Assembly (NCBI GenBank): GCA_900315565.1
Contig: OMZS01000005.1
Span: 56,482-120,481 of the forward strand
DNA: 64,000 nucleotides
Reading direction: 5' to 3'
Origin: an uncultured Prevotellaceae bacterium
GTDB lineage: Bacteria; Bacteroidota; Bacteroidia; Bacteroidales; Bacteroidaceae
The notes under the pieces are model-generated. The model was not told the DNA's origin, made no database searches, and was given only the letters and a program-made list of their open reading frames with translations. Each line of letters begins with the position of its first letter. Positions within the stretch are counted from its first letter, which is position 1. This document shows positions 49,799 through 61,062 of the stretch, piece after piece. A program made the translations under genes and the position numbers.

Positions 49799-51433
49799 TT
49801 ATCCGATTTTTGACAATTCCTTATCCAAATTAAAGCTGCCAGGGATGTTTTCAAAGAGCTTTTGGGCGACAATTTTTCTCATTTTTGTCACATAAGAGGG
49901 TGAAACACCGAGCATGTGGCTAATGGGGACGGGCTTTATATGAAGACGCGTGAGTTTCAGCAATTTTAGTTCGTTAGCATTGAGCAAATGGGCCTTAGAA
50001 AACAGGAAGTCCATGAATTCTGGAAAATGTAATGATATTAGGTTGTCAATAATTAACAATTCCTCGTTGGTCAGTTGCTTGCCTATTTGTGCCAAAACAA
50101 GTAATTTGTGATATTCTTCTGACTGATTCAGAATCTTTTCTGAGGATTTTGTTCCACGATATTCTTTTCTTTTGTATTTTTTTATCAGCTGTAGTTGTTC
50201 TTCTATCAGCCTTTCTTTTTCAATAATTAGTTGTTGATACTCATTTTCGTGTTTTTTGAGTGCATCAATTTCATTATGAGTCTTTTTCAAAATAGTAAGA
50301 CTTTGTTCGTAGGCCTTTCTTTCTCTTTGTTTCTTTTCTTTTACCGTCTTGATATAGTACCATGCATATATGCTTAAGCATAGCATAATGAATAAGAGAA
50401 GATGCCAGATTGTGGCATGTATTTTAGCTTCTTTTTCTTTTCGAAGGGCTATTTTTAGACTTCTTGAGTAATCAAACATTGCTCTTTTCTTAATGATTTC
50501 TTCCGTAGTCATTTTGGCGTATGAAGAATCATTGTAGTAGTAGGCTCTTAAAGAGTATTTTAGAGCAGAGTCGGCTATATGTTTAGTTTTGAAGACTTCT
50601 GCTAATCCTTTCGATGCAGCATTCTGATTGTTGAAATCTTTACCTGTATTTAGTTCTTTTCGGAAATAGAATTCTGCAGAATCTAATTTGTTTTGTAATA
50701 GAAAGAAAGTCCCTTTGTTGTAATAATAGATTTCTCTGCCTTCTTCAATGTTGTTGTCTGAGTTGAAAAAACCAGATTCTTTCTCATATACATTTATATA
50801 TTTGCTTGCTTTTGCGAATTGTTTTTTATTACTTAGTTCAACAATGATTATTCCCAAAGCTCCTGCACCATAAGTTCGATATTTAGAATTATAAGAGAAA
50901 TTGTAAATCTTTTCGACTAACGAAATGAGCGAATCGGGGTTGTTGATTCGTTCGTATGCCTTCGTTCTTTGGATCTGGTAAAGTATTGTGAAAAGTGTAT
51001 CATTGCATTGTTTAGCGTAATGCAATGCTTTGTTATTGTAAGAAAGCATGTCAGTGATGAGATTTTGATTATAATTGATTTCAGCCAACTGCCCGTATGC
51101 TTTACTAAGTTGTCTGTAGTCACAGTTGGTTTTTGTAGTGTCTGCTGCTTGTATGGCGTTAATAAAAAACTCTACAGCCAGAGGTGTCTGGCCCTGCTGG
51201 GCGTAGGCCAGCCCTCGAAGATAGTGAGCTTTCATTTGTTGGTTGCTGTTGCCATGACTGTCGAAGTAGTCTGTCAGATAGGTTAAGGAGTCACCGTTTG
51301 GAAATATGGCATTTGCATGGTTGATTGAGTCGAGTCTTTCCAATTCTTGGATTATGGTTCTCTGTTGGCTGCTATGCAAATATGAAAAGATGGTGACAAG
51401 TGCAACAATTGCGATGGTCGTAATTTTTTTCAT
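49799..51433 (-). CDS. Membrane-bound TPR regulator with C-terminal HTH
   Basis: 544 residues. A signal or first membrane helix (MKKITTIAIVALVTIFSYL) is followed by TPR repeats (about 60-320, e.g. MKAHYLRGLAYAQQGQTPLA). A clear membrane helix (about 342-361, WHLLLFIMLCLSIYAWYYI) and a coiled coil (about 365-430) lead to a C-terminal domain with ANELKLLKLTRLHIKPVPIS and HMLGVSPSYVTKMRKIVAQK, an HTH. TPRs would be periplasmic and the HTH cytoplasmic, so it is likely a one-component membrane regulator. It lies directly upstream of the DUF3244/Spi operon, which it probably controls. GC is low. It follows the decarboxylase beta gene after a hairpin. Confidence 0.83.
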   Translation of the reverse strand: MKKITTIAIVALVTIFSYLHSSQQRTIIQELERLDSINHANAIFPNGDSLTYLTDYFDSHGNSNQQMKAHYLRGLAYAQQGQTPLAVEFFINAIQAADTTKTNCDYRQLSKAYGQLAEINYNQNLITDMLSYNNKALHYAKQCNDTLFTILYQIQRTKAYERINNPDSLISLVEKIYNFSYNSKYRTYGAGALGIIIVELSNKKQFAKASKYINVYEKESGFFNSDNNIEEGREIYYYNKGTFFLLQNKLDSAEFYFRKELNTGKDFNNQNAASKGLAEVFKTKHIADSALKYSLRAYYYNDSSYAKMTTEEIIKKRAMFDYSRSLKIALRKEKEAKIHATIWHLLLFIMLCLSIYAWYYIKTVKEKKQRERKAYEQSLTILKKTHNEIDALKKHENEYQQLIIEKERLIEEQLQLIKKYKRKEYRGTKSSEKILNQSEEYHKLLVLAQIGKQLTNEELLIIDNLISLHFPEFMDFLFSKAHLLNANELKLLKLTRLHIKPVPISHMLGVSPSYVTKMRKIVAQKLFENIPGSFNLDKELSKIG

Positions 51434-51451
51434 AATAAGATATAAATTTTA

Positions 51452-51486
51452 TCCCCTTGGTAGCTCTGTGGCGAGTACCAAGGGGA
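51452..51486 (-). terminator. Hairpin after the decarboxylase beta gene
   Basis: An 11-bp perfect stem TCCCCTTGGTA / TACCAAGGGGA (51452-51462, 51476-51486) is followed on the minus strand by TAAAATTTA, a weak tail. A second small hairpin lies at 51490-51506. It may terminate or attenuate transcription into the TPR-HTH gene, for which no own promoter is seen. Confidence 0.55.
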
Positions 51487-51523
51487 ATGTCTTCAATGAT
51501 TGAAGATTAGGGATAGTTATTGA

Positions 51524-52681
51524 CTAACTGAGGAATCCCAGCAGAGCACCGGCGGCCACAGCTGAGCCGATGACACCAGCCACGTTGGGTCCCATGGCGT
51601 GCATGAGGAGGAAGTTGTGGCGGTCGTACTCCAGACCGAGGTTGTTGGAGATGCGGGCACTCATGGGCACGGCACTCACACCAGCATTACCGATGAGCGG
51701 ATTGATTTTCTTGCTGTTGGGCAAGAACAGGTTCATCAGCTTGACAAACAAGATACCGCTGGCAGAGGCCACGATGAAGGCGCACGCACCGATGAAGAAG
51801 ATGAAGATGGTGTTCATGGTGAGGAACTCGCTGGCCTGGGTGGAGCAGCCCACGGTGAGGCCGAGCAGCATCACCACAATGTCGTTGAGGGCGGCACCAG
51901 CAGTCTTGGCCAGACGGGTGGTCTTGCCCGACTCCTTCAGCAGGTTACCGAAGAAGAGCATGCCGAGCAGCGGCAGACCCGAGGGAACGATGAAGGTGGT
52001 GAGCAGCAGTCCGATGATGGGGAAGAGGATGCGCTCGGTCTGGCTGACATGGCGCACGGGCTTCATGCGGATGACACGCTCTTTCTTGGTGGTGAGCAGG
52101 CGCATGAGCACAGGCTGGATGACGGGCACAAGGGCCATGTAGCTATAGGCACAAACGGCGATGGCACCCATGAGGTTGGGAGCTGTCTTCGACGAGAGGA
52201 AGATGGCCGTGGGGCCGTCGGCACCACCAATGATGGCGATACCTGCTGCCTGGTTGGGCTCAAAGCCCAGGGCAAGAGCAGTCATGTAGGCTCCGAAAAT
52301 ACCGAACTGGGCAGCGGCTCCGATAAGCACCAGCTTGGGGTTGGCGATGAGGGCCGAGAAGTCGGTCATGGCTCCAATGCCCAGGAAGACGAGTGGGGGA
52401 TACCACCCTTGGCGCACTCCTTGGTAGAAGATGTTGAGCACGGAGTTATCCTCGTAGAGGCCAATCTCGAGTCCTGCGTCGGCACGGAAGGGGATGTTGC
52501 CCAGAATGATGCCCAGACCGATGGGGACGAGCAGCAAGGGCTCGAAGTCTTTTTTGATGGCGAGCCAAATGAAAATGGCTCCCACTCCTATCATGATGAG
52601 GTTTCCCGCCGTGGCATTGGCAAAACCAGTATAGGTGAGAAACTCATTGAAGTTGCTGACAAGAAATTCTGTAAATGACAT
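51524..52681 (-). CDS. Na+-translocating decarboxylase beta subunit (OadB/MmdB/GcdB family)
   Basis: 385 residues, mostly membrane helices. Family landmarks are FEPLLLVPIGLGIILGNIP, GWYPPLVFLGIGAMTDFSAL, IAIIGGADGPTAIFLSS with the Na+-linked Asp, VLMRLLTTKKERVIRMKPVR, and FLLMHAMGPNVAGVIGSAVA. It carries out the decarboxylation of carboxybiotin and pumps two Na+ out of the cell. It is third in the order OadG-like, biotin carrier, beta. Context (mutA/mutB divergent) favours methylmalonyl-CoA decarboxylase over oxaloacetate decarboxylase, but the specificity subunit is absent here. Confidence 0.95.
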   Translation of the reverse strand: MSFTEFLVSNFNEFLTYTGFANATAGNLIMIGVGAIFIWLAIKKDFEPLLLVPIGLGIILGNIPFRADAGLEIGLYEDNSVLNIFYQGVRQGWYPPLVFLGIGAMTDFSALIANPKLVLIGAAAQFGIFGAYMTALALGFEPNQAAGIAIIGGADGPTAIFLSSKTAPNLMGAIAVCAYSYMALVPVIQPVLMRLLTTKKERVIRMKPVRHVSQTERILFPIIGLLLTTFIVPSGLPLLGMLFFGNLLKESGKTTRLAKTAGAALNDIVVMLLGLTVGCSTQASEFLTMNTIFIFFIGACAFIVASASGILFVKLMNLFLPNSKKINPLIGNAGVSAVPMSARISNNLGLEYDRHNFLLMHAMGPNVAGVIGSAVAAGALLGFLS

Positions 52682-52754
52682 CTTGTTTATTTACAATTTT
52701 ACAATCAAACAAATGTTACAATTTCACAATTTCACAATTTGACTATTTTCAGAT

Positions 52755-53204
52755 CTATTCAATTGTGACGAGTGTGGCACCCTCCATGACAGTTTCGCCC
52801 TGGCCAACGAGCACAGACGTGATGGTGCCCGATGCCTCGGCCTCGATGTTGTTCTGCATCTTCATGGCTTCGAGCACGATGACGGTCTCGCCTTCCTTTA
52901 CGGTGTCGCCCACCTTCACACGGACCTCGGTGATGGTGCCAGGAAGAGGTGCCACCACCTTACGGCCCGAACCGGCTTGTGCTGCAGCTTTGGGAGCAGC
53001 GGCTGGGGTTGCCTGGGCGGCAGGAGCTGCCGGGCGCTCAATGTGCTGCACCTTGGGCGCATGGTGAGTAGCCTTGACGGGCTCTTTCATTTCCACTTCG
53101 AAAGGAATGCCATTGACGGTGACGTGAGCAACATTGCCTTCCACTTCTTCTATCTCTACGTCGTAATCGACGCCTTTTACTTTATATTGATATTTGTTTG
53201 CCAT
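52755..53204 (-). CDS. Biotin carboxyl carrier subunit of Na+ decarboxylase
   Basis: 149 residues. The N-terminal part, YQYKVKGVDYDVEIEEVEGN then HVTVNGIPFEVEM, is an assembly region. An Ala/Pro-rich flexible linker (about 55-80) leads to the biotinyl domain: VVAPLPGTITEVRVKVGDTV, VIVLEAMKMQNNIEAEASG with the biotin-attachment lysine of AMKM, and a C-terminal GETVMEGATLVTIE. It carries CO2 on biotin between the carboxyltransferase alpha subunit and the beta pump. It lies 73 nt before the beta gene and 55 nt after the OadG-like gene. Confidence 0.95.
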   Translation of the reverse strand: MANKYQYKVKGVDYDVEIEEVEGNVAHVTVNGIPFEVEMKEPVKATHHAPKVQHIERPAAPAAQATPAAAPKAAAQAGSGRKVVAPLPGTITEVRVKVGDTVKEGETVIVLEAMKMQNNIEAEASGTITSVLVGQGETVMEGATLVTIE

Positions 53205-53259
53205 TATAATAGATTGCTTATATGATTTTAATCTTTAATATTTAATCTTTAATTCTTCC

Positions 53260-54183
53260 TCACACTCTCGTCCACTTGCTATGGTGCGGATGAATGGTGA
53301 TGATGCCGCTCTCCTCGTCGTGGATGTCGTCCTGATATTGTTTCAGGGCCATGGCGATAACGGCCAGATAGATTTCCTGATCGTTGCGTTGATGGCGTTT
53401 GGCATCGCTCTCGGCCATGGCTTTGGCCACCTCGGGCGACACACGGCCGGGCTGGCGTTTGCGTGGCTTTTCGCTACGATTGCGCTTGACCATGAGTTTG
53501 CCAAAGATGCTGAAGAACACGAACAAAAGGAACAGACAGAAGAACACGATGCCCATGGAGAGAACGGTTATGCCAAAGCCGTGAGGGTCATCGCGCTTCA
53601 GGCGTGCCGCCTTCGACTCTACCATGCTTTGGTCGTTGTCGATGTTGGGCGTTACCATGTCGGGTTGCATGACGCGCCACACGTATTGTCCTTGGGCATC
53701 CTTGTGCAGGGCATACGATTCATTGGCTCGCATGAGGGGCACCGTGACCGAGTCGATGAGGTCGATGCCGTTGCCGTCGTAGATGGCCACCCAGTTGGAT
53801 GCGGCGGTATCGACGGGCACGGGCAAATAGAGCGTGCCTTGCTTGGGGTTGCTGTTAAGATGGAAAAGCAGATGCTGGCGCGCCGACATGATGGTGCGGG
53901 CATCGCCATTGGGAATGATGCTCATGCGACTGATGCGCTGGGGAGCCGTGAGCTTGGGGTTGAGGACTGAACGGTCGGTAGTGATATACATTCCACGGAC
54001 ATTGTAGGTAGAAAAGGCCGTGTTGGCCAATTCCAGCCAGGGTTCGTGTCTGCCGAACTCATCCTGCAGGCTGGCCGTGTTGTTGATGAGCACCTCGCTT
54101 ATTTTGATGTTCTTGGCTCCCTGGCCGAACATCTGAGAGGTGGCTGCCAACAAGACGGCAAGCAAAATACCGAATTTTTTCAT
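53260..54183 (-). CDS. OadG-type gamma subunit with N-terminal lamin-tail-like domain
   Basis: 307 residues with signal peptide (to about QMFGQ). Residues about 22-150, IKISEVLINNTASLQDEFGR then EPWLELANTAFSTYNVRGMY, resemble the lamin-tail (LTD) beta-sandwich and would be periplasmic. One membrane helix (about 202-225, FGITVLSMGIVFFCLFLLFV) is the OadG-like core, followed by a basic cytoplasmic tail (KPRKRQPGRVSPEVAKAM) and the end EIYLAVIAMALKQYQDDIHD. OadG proteins anchor the alpha/biotin subunits to the beta pump. It starts the three-gene run with biotin carrier and beta subunit. The long periplasmic domain is unusual for a gamma subunit. Confidence 0.8.
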   Translation of the reverse strand: MKKFGILLAVLLAATSQMFGQGAKNIKISEVLINNTASLQDEFGRHEPWLELANTAFSTYNVRGMYITTDRSVLNPKLTAPQRISRMSIIPNGDARTIMSARQHLLFHLNSNPKQGTLYLPVPVDTAASNWVAIYDGNGIDLIDSVTVPLMRANESYALHKDAQGQYVWRVMQPDMVTPNIDNDQSMVESKAARLKRDDPHGFGITVLSMGIVFFCLFLLFVFFSIFGKLMVKRNRSEKPRKRQPGRVSPEVAKAMAESDAKRHQRNDQEIYLAVIAMALKQYQDDIHDEESGIITIHPHHSKWTRV

Positions 54184-54260
54184 GCGTGTATTTATATGTA
54201 AAGTTGTTATTTAGATTTTTGCTGTCAAAAGATTGTGTTTCAGGCATAAAGACTATGGCT

Positions 54261-54288
54261 GCTGTCTGGCGTCTGTACGCCAGACAGC
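54261..54288. other. Strong hairpin between the AspT-type and OadG-like genes
   Basis: GCTGTCTGGCGT (54261-54272) pairs perfectly with ACGCCAGACAGC (54277-54288) around a 4-nt loop. There is no T-run on the minus strand, so it may be an RNA processing or stability element. Confidence 0.6.
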
Positions 54289-54301
54289 CTTGTTCTTACG
54301 G

Positions 54302-55990
54302 CTATGTTCCACAGAAGAAGAGCACGACGATTTGCGCGGTGAAGATGCGCAAGAACATGCAAAGCGGATAAACCGTAGAATAGCCCACGGCAGGTGCCTG
54401 TTTTGAGCACACCGAGTTGGCGTAGGCCAAAGCGGGCGGGTCGGTGTAGGTGCCAGCTATCATACCCATGATGGTGAAGTAATTGAACTTGAACCTCATG
54501 CGGGCAATAGGGCCGATGATGAGGATGGGTATCATGGTGATGAGGAAGCCTGTGAGCACGTAGAGCAGCCCGTCGCCTTGCACCACCGTCTCGAAGAAGT
54601 TGGCTCCGGCCTTGATGCCCACCGACGCAAGGAAGAGCACCAAGCCTATTTCACGTAGCATCATGTTGGCACTGGTGGTGGTATAGGTGACAAGCTTTAT
54701 CTTGTATCCGTAGCGACCAATGAGAATAGCTATGATGAGCGGACCGCCGGCAATACCCAGTTTGATGGGCACAGGCATACCTGGCAAGGCGAATGGCATG
54801 GAGCCAAAGATGATGCCGATACAAATGCCCACAAAGATGGTGGCAATGTTGGGTGCGTCGAGGCGGCGGATGGAATTGCCCATGAGATTGGTCACGCGGT
54901 CAACAGCGTCTTCTGGGCCTACAACCATGATGCGGTCGCCCACCTGAAGGGGGAGCGAAGTGGTGGCAAAAAGTTCCATGCCATGACGGGTAACGCGGGT
55001 GACGTTGACACCGTGGACGCTGGAGAAGTGCATGCCGCCAAGGGTCTTGCCGTTGATTTTCGGGTTGGTAATAACAATGCGCTTCGACACGAGCGGACGG
55101 TCTTGTTGTGCCCAGTCAACCTGTATCACGGGGCCGATGAAAGCCACAATGGCTTCGGCGTCGGCCTCGGCACAGACGATGTAGAGCTGGTCACCCTTAT
55201 GGAAAACGGTGTGACGGTTGGGAATGCTCACATGCCCTTCGTGAAGGATGCGCGAGCAAACGAAGTCGCGGTTCAGGAAGTCGTGTACCTGAAGCAGCGT
55301 CTTACCCTCCAGGTAGGAGTTGGTCACCTCGATGTGCATTTTATGGGGCTTCTGGTTGGCTTTCACCCCCTCGCCCTCTTCCAGCTGCTTCTCCTCGTTT
55401 TCCATCTTGATGCGGCAAATGTAGCGTATCAGGATGGTTCCGCCAATGATGCCCAGTACACCCAGCGGATAGGCGCATGCGTAGGCCGAGGCTATCTGGG
55501 GAGCGTTGCCGTCGGTGAAGATGGTACTCAGAGCCTCGTTGGCAGCACCCAGACCAGGGGTGTTTGTGACGGCACCGTAGAGCGTACCCACCATCATGGG
55601 AAGGTTTGCCGGATTGGAAGTGTCAAAGAAAATGAAGTAGCAGGCAAACATCACGAGGATGTTGAGCAAAATGCCCGTGGCCGCAAGGCCATTGAGCTTG
55701 ATACCAGCCATGCCGAAACTCTCAAAGAAACCTGGTCCCACCTGCAGACCTATCATAAAGACAAAAAGAATGAGACCGAAATCCTGAATAAACGTCAAAA
55801 TGTCGGTAGGTGCGGTGAAACCAAAATGCCCCGCCACGATGCCAGCAAAAAGCACGAATGTGACACCCAGCGAGATGCCCCCAACCTTGATTTTTCCCAA
55901 ATAGACACCTACTGCAATCACTATGGCATAAAGCAATGCAATATGAGCTACTGACTCTGTATTGGTGAATAAATTGACAATCCAGTTCAT
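54302..55990 (-). CDS. AspT/YidE-family putative transporter
   Basis: 562 residues from the ATG at 55990; a TTG at 56023 overlaps the promoter. Two membrane halves of about five helices flank a cytoplasmic pair of RCK_C/TrkA_C-like domains. The first half has [39 protein letters not shown] and [17 protein letters not shown]. The centre has [20 protein letters not shown] and [20 protein letters not shown]. The second half has [20 protein letters not shown] and [15 protein letters not shown]. This is the aspartate-alanine exchanger family layout. It may export or exchange a dicarboxylate or amino acid; next to the Na+ decarboxylase a role in fermentation acid traffic is plausible but unproven. 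Confidence 0.9.
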   Translation of the reverse strand: MNWIVNLFTNTESVAHIALLYAIVIAVGVYLGKIKVGGISLGVTFVLFAGIVAGHFGFTAPTDILTFIQDFGLILFVFMIGLQVGPGFFESFGMAGIKLNGLAATGILLNILVMFACYFIFFDTSNPANLPMMVGTLYGAVTNTPGLGAANEALSTIFTDGNAPQIASAYACAYPLGVLGIIGGTILIRYICRIKMENEEKQLEEGEGVKANQKPHKMHIEVTNSYLEGKTLLQVHDFLNRDFVCSRILHEGHVSIPNRHTVFHKGDQLYIVCAEADAEAIVAFIGPVIQVDWAQQDRPLVSKRIVITNPKINGKTLGGMHFSSVHGVNVTRVTRHGMELFATTSLPLQVGDRIMVVGPEDAVDRVTNLMGNSIRRLDAPNIATIFVGICIGIIFGSMPFALPGMPVPIKLGIAGGPLIIAILIGRYGYKIKLVTYTTTSANMMLREIGLVLFLASVGIKAGANFFETVVQGDGLLYVLTGFLITMIPILIIGPIARMRFKFNYFTIMGMIAGTYTDPPALAYANSVCSKQAPAVGYSTVYPLCMFLRIFTAQIVVLFFCGT

Positions 55991-56011
55991 AACATATCGA
56001 AATATTGAGTG

Positions 56012-56019
56012 CAAAGTTA
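56012..56019 (-). promoter_or_regulatory. -7 element of the AspT-type gene
   Basis: Minus-strand TAACTTTG lies 21 nt before the ATG at 55990. Confidence 0.55.
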
Positions 56020-56144
56020 CCAATTATTGTGCTCAAAAAATAATTTTTGTGCAAAAAAATAGGCCAAAGTAGTTAAGTTTTTGAATTTTTTACGTTTAAA
56101 TATTATTTTCTGCATAATTATTTTATAGAATCAGAAAAAAACAC

Positions 56145-56152
56145 TATATTTG
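56145..56152 (+). promoter_or_regulatory. -7 element of mutA-mutB
   Basis: TATATTTG lies 63 nt before the mutA ATG at 56216. No consensus -33 box is seen and no cobalamin riboswitch is recognisable in the leader. Confidence 0.5.
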
Positions 56153-56215
56153 CACGTTATTTAAGTACTTAAGCACACATTTATAACTTATATAATAATA
56201 TTTTAGATTCAAACT

Positions 56216-58075
56216 ATGTCAAACAACAAAGCAAAACTCTTCAGTGAGTTTCAGGCTCCTACTACACAAGAATGGCTTGACAAAATACAAGTCGATTTGA
56301 AAGGGGCCGATTTCCAAAAGAGACTCGTATGGAGAACCAATGAAGGTTTTAATGTGCAGCCGTTCTATCGCCGTGAGGACTTGGCAAACCTGAAGACACC
56401 CGACTCGTTGCCGGGCGAATTCCCGTTTGTCCGCGGCAACAAAAAGAGCGACAACACATGGTATGTGCGCCAGAATATTCTGGTTGACAATCCCGCCGAG
56501 GCCAATGCTAAGGCACTTGACATTCTCAACAAGGGCATCGACTCGTTGGGGTTCAAGTTTGGTGGTAATAAGGTGAGCGCCGAGTTTATCGACACCTTAT
56601 TAAATAATATATATTGCGACATCGTGGAGGTGAACTTCTGCACCTGTCCGCGCCACTCACTCGAGCTGGCTCAGCTGCTTGTAGCCTACTTCGAGAAGAA
56701 GGGATACGACAAGGAGAAGGTGGTGGGCAGCATCTGCTTCGACCCCATGGAGAAATTGCTCATGAAGGGCAAGGACGTGACACCGGTGCTCGAGGTGGCT
56801 CCCCAATTGGTGGAGGCACTGAAAGACTATCCCAACTTCCGTTGCATCAGTGTCAACACCGATACACTCAACAATGCTGGTGCCTACATCGTTCAGGAAC
56901 TGGGCTACGCCCTTGCTTGGGGCAATGAGTACTTGCAGCAGTTGGTTGATGCCGGCGTAGATGTTGATTTGGCTGCCAAGAGCATCAAATTCAACATGGG
57001 TGTGAGCGAGAATTACTTCATGGAACTGGCCAAGTTCCGTGCAGCCCGCCTGCTCTGGGCGCAGATAGTGAAGCAGTACGAGCCCAAGTGCGACTGTGCC
57101 TGCAAGATGATTGTAAACGCCACAACGTCAACCTACAATCAGACATTGTTCGATTCTTACGTCAACCTGCTCCGCTCGCAGACCGAGGCTATGAGTGCCG
57201 CTCTGGGAAGTGTCCACTCGATGGTAGTTACACCGTTCGATGCTCCCTACGAGGAGGCAACCGACTTCTCGGAGCGCATTGCCCGCAACCAGCAGTTGCT
57301 TATTAAGGAAGAGAGTCATTTCGACCGCATCGTTGACCCGGGTGCCGGTTCCTACTACATTGAGCATCTGACCGACGCCTTGGCTCAGGAGGCTTGGAAA
57401 ATCTTCCTCAAAGTGGAGGACGAGGGCGGATTCCTTGCTGCCGCTAAGGCCGGAACCATACAGGACGACATCAACGCCACCAACGTGAAGCGTCATGGCG
57501 ATGCCGCCAAGCGCAAGGAGTTCTTGCTGGGCACCAACCAGTTCCCCAACTTCACCGAGAAGAGCGAGGGCAAGCGTGCCTTGGATTCGGCTTGTTGTTG
57601 TGCAACACAGGGCGAGGGTTGCGAGACTCCGTTCAAGGCCATCAAGACCACCCGTCTGGCCGCCGACTTCGAAGACCTGCGCATCCACACCGAGGAGACG
57701 AAGGTTCCTGTAGCCTTCATGCTCACCATCGGCAACCTGGCCATGCGCCAGGCTCGTGCCCAGTTCTCGTGCAACTTCCTGGCATGTGCCGGCTACAAGG
57801 TGATTGACAACCTCGGATTCAAGACCGTTGAGGAAGGTGTTGACGCCGCTCTCGAGGCCAAGGCCGACATTGTGGTGCTCTGCTCTAGCGACGATGAGTA
57901 TGCCGAGTATGCCATTCCCGCCTTCAAGTATCTCGATGGCCGTGCTATGTTCGTGGTGGCCGGTGCTCCCGCTTGCATGGACGACCTGAAGGCTGCCGGC
58001 ATTGAGAACTTCGTCCACGTGCGTTGCAACGTGCTTGAGACATTGAAAGAATACAATCAGAAACTTGGTATCTAA
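56216..58075 (+). CDS. mutA: Methylmalonyl-CoA mutase small (beta) subunit
   Basis: 619 residues. The mutase barrel has FSEFQAPTTQEWLDKIQVDL, WRTNEGFNVQPFYRREDL, IKFNMGVSENYFMELAKFRA, RLLWAQIVKQYEPKC and FDRIVDPGAGSYYIEHLTDA. The C-terminal B12-like domain (about 490-619) lacks the DxHxxG cobalamin motif, as expected for the non-catalytic small subunit. With MutB it interconverts succinyl-CoA and methylmalonyl-CoA on the route to propionate. mutB begins 20 nt after the stop. The Na+ decarboxylase subunits and the AspT carrier are divergent from it. Confidence 0.96.
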   Translation: MSNNKAKLFSEFQAPTTQEWLDKIQVDLKGADFQKRLVWRTNEGFNVQPFYRREDLANLKTPDSLPGEFPFVRGNKKSDNTWYVRQNILVDNPAEANAKALDILNKGIDSLGFKFGGNKVSAEFIDTLLNNIYCDIVEVNFCTCPRHSLELAQLLVAYFEKKGYDKEKVVGSICFDPMEKLLMKGKDVTPVLEVAPQLVEALKDYPNFRCISVNTDTLNNAGAYIVQELGYALAWGNEYLQQLVDAGVDVDLAAKSIKFNMGVSENYFMELAKFRAARLLWAQIVKQYEPKCDCACKMIVNATTSTYNQTLFDSYVNLLRSQTEAMSAALGSVHSMVVTPFDAPYEEATDFSERIARNQQLLIKEESHFDRIVDPGAGSYYIEHLTDALAQEAWKIFLKVEDEGGFLAAAKAGTIQDDINATNVKRHGDAAKRKEFLLGTNQFPNFTEKSEGKRALDSACCCATQGEGCETPFKAIKTTRLAADFEDLRIHTEETKVPVAFMLTIGNLAMRQARAQFSCNFLACAGYKVIDNLGFKTVEEGVDAALEAKADIVVLCSSDDEYAEYAIPAFKYLDGRAMFVVAGAPACMDDLKAAGIENFVHVRCNVLETLKEYNQKLGI

Positions 58076-58095
58076 AACATAGGAGGACTTGAATT

Positions 58096-60261
<2,166 letters not shown>

Positions 60262-60303
60262 CATCTTTCTGCAAAGGTTTCTGGCCTTTGTCTATTAAGA
60301 TAA

Positions 60304-60340
60304 AGAGGGCTGGCATTCGTTTGGAGAATGCCAGCCCTCT
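60304..60340. terminator. Terminator after mutB, shared with the convergent gene
   Basis: A perfect 15-bp stem AGAGGGCTGGCATTC / GAATGCCAGCCCTCT (60304-60318, 60326-60340) has a 7-nt loop. Plus-strand tail TGCTATTTG, minus-strand tail TTATCTTAA. The rest of 60262-60430 is non-coding. Confidence 0.85.
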
Positions 60341-60430
60341 TGCTATTTGTTCGTGTGGTGTGTAGTTTCGTTATTGGGGATGAGGGTATGCAGCGATTAT
60401 GTGTGAGCACAGAAAGCACGTGAGTACTGT

Positions 60431-61060
60431 TCAGAGCACAGCGTCTGTCTGGTTGATGACGAGGTGGCGGGGCAGGTTGATGATTTTGAGTCGTTCGTAC
60501 CAGATGCGCTCCGAATGGCTGAAGTGGCGGCGGTTGTGGCTGCTGATGATGTAGTAGCTGGCGGAGTAGTCGTCCATCATCGAGCGGAACACATTCTTGA
60601 TGCGCGAGCATTTTTCATTGATGGCATTATCCAGGGGATCAGTCAGGTGGCCTACGCTCTGAAGGATTTTCTCTTTGTCCATGGTTTTGGCGGTGGCCAT
60701 GTAGAGACGGGTGAGCTCGTCGCGGTAGTCGTGCAGGTGCTTAAACTCGATGCCTTCGGGGTGGGCGAGGAAGAGCAAATACACCGCCTTGTGGACGGGT
60801 TGCAGTTCCACTTCGCGTTGGCCGTAGTCAATGAGTACGAATCGGTAGTCGCGAGTGATGAGCAGGCGGCTGAGTTTGGCTTTGGTGGCTTCGAGCAGCA
60901 GTTCTTCTATCAGTGGGATGCCCACGGCTTTCAGTATCAGGTCGTTACGTTGCGCCTGATGAAGCTTTTTTACCAGCTGTTGTAGTTGGCCGGCCGCCTG
61001 TTCCAAGGTGCCGCTGGTGCTGTCGTTGATGTTGGTATTGCCGTTGGCGTTTTCGCTCAT
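60431..61060 (-). CDS. Conserved-looking hypothetical protein downstream of ftsZ
   Basis: 209 residues from the ATG at 61060, which is 2 nt after the ftsZ stop; an upstream frame runs into ftsZ. The N-terminal 20 residues are Asn/Ser-rich, then helical AAGQLQQLVKKLHQAQRNDL. The middle part reads FVLIDYGQREVELQPVHKAV, YLLFLAHPEGIEFKHLHDYR and DELTRLY. The C-terminus has EKCSRIKNVFRSMMDDYSAS and IWYERLKIINLPRHLVINQT. It is soluble with no signal. The HPEGIEFKHLHDYR part recalls wHTH-like domains, but I do not recognise a family. Its position suggests co-expression with ftsZ. Confidence 0.75.
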   Translation of the reverse strand: MSENANGNTNINDSTSGTLEQAAGQLQQLVKKLHQAQRNDLILKAVGIPLIEELLLEATKAKLSRLLITRDYRFVLIDYGQREVELQPVHKAVYLLFLAHPEGIEFKHLHDYRDELTRLYMATAKTMDKEKILQSVGHLTDPLDNAINEKCSRIKNVFRSMMDDYSASYYIISSHNRRHFSHSERIWYERLKIINLPRHLVINQTDAVL

Positions 61061-61062
61061 GA

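Noticed and set aside
56153-56215. Cobalamin riboswitch before mutA
   Set aside because: The leader is about 60 nt and AT-rich, too short, and no B12-box is visible.
56216-56230. Identical first 15 bases ATGTCAAACAACAAA in mutA and in the leader ORF at 42611
   Set aside because: Short and A-rich; probably coincidence or a favoured translation-start context rather than a shared element.
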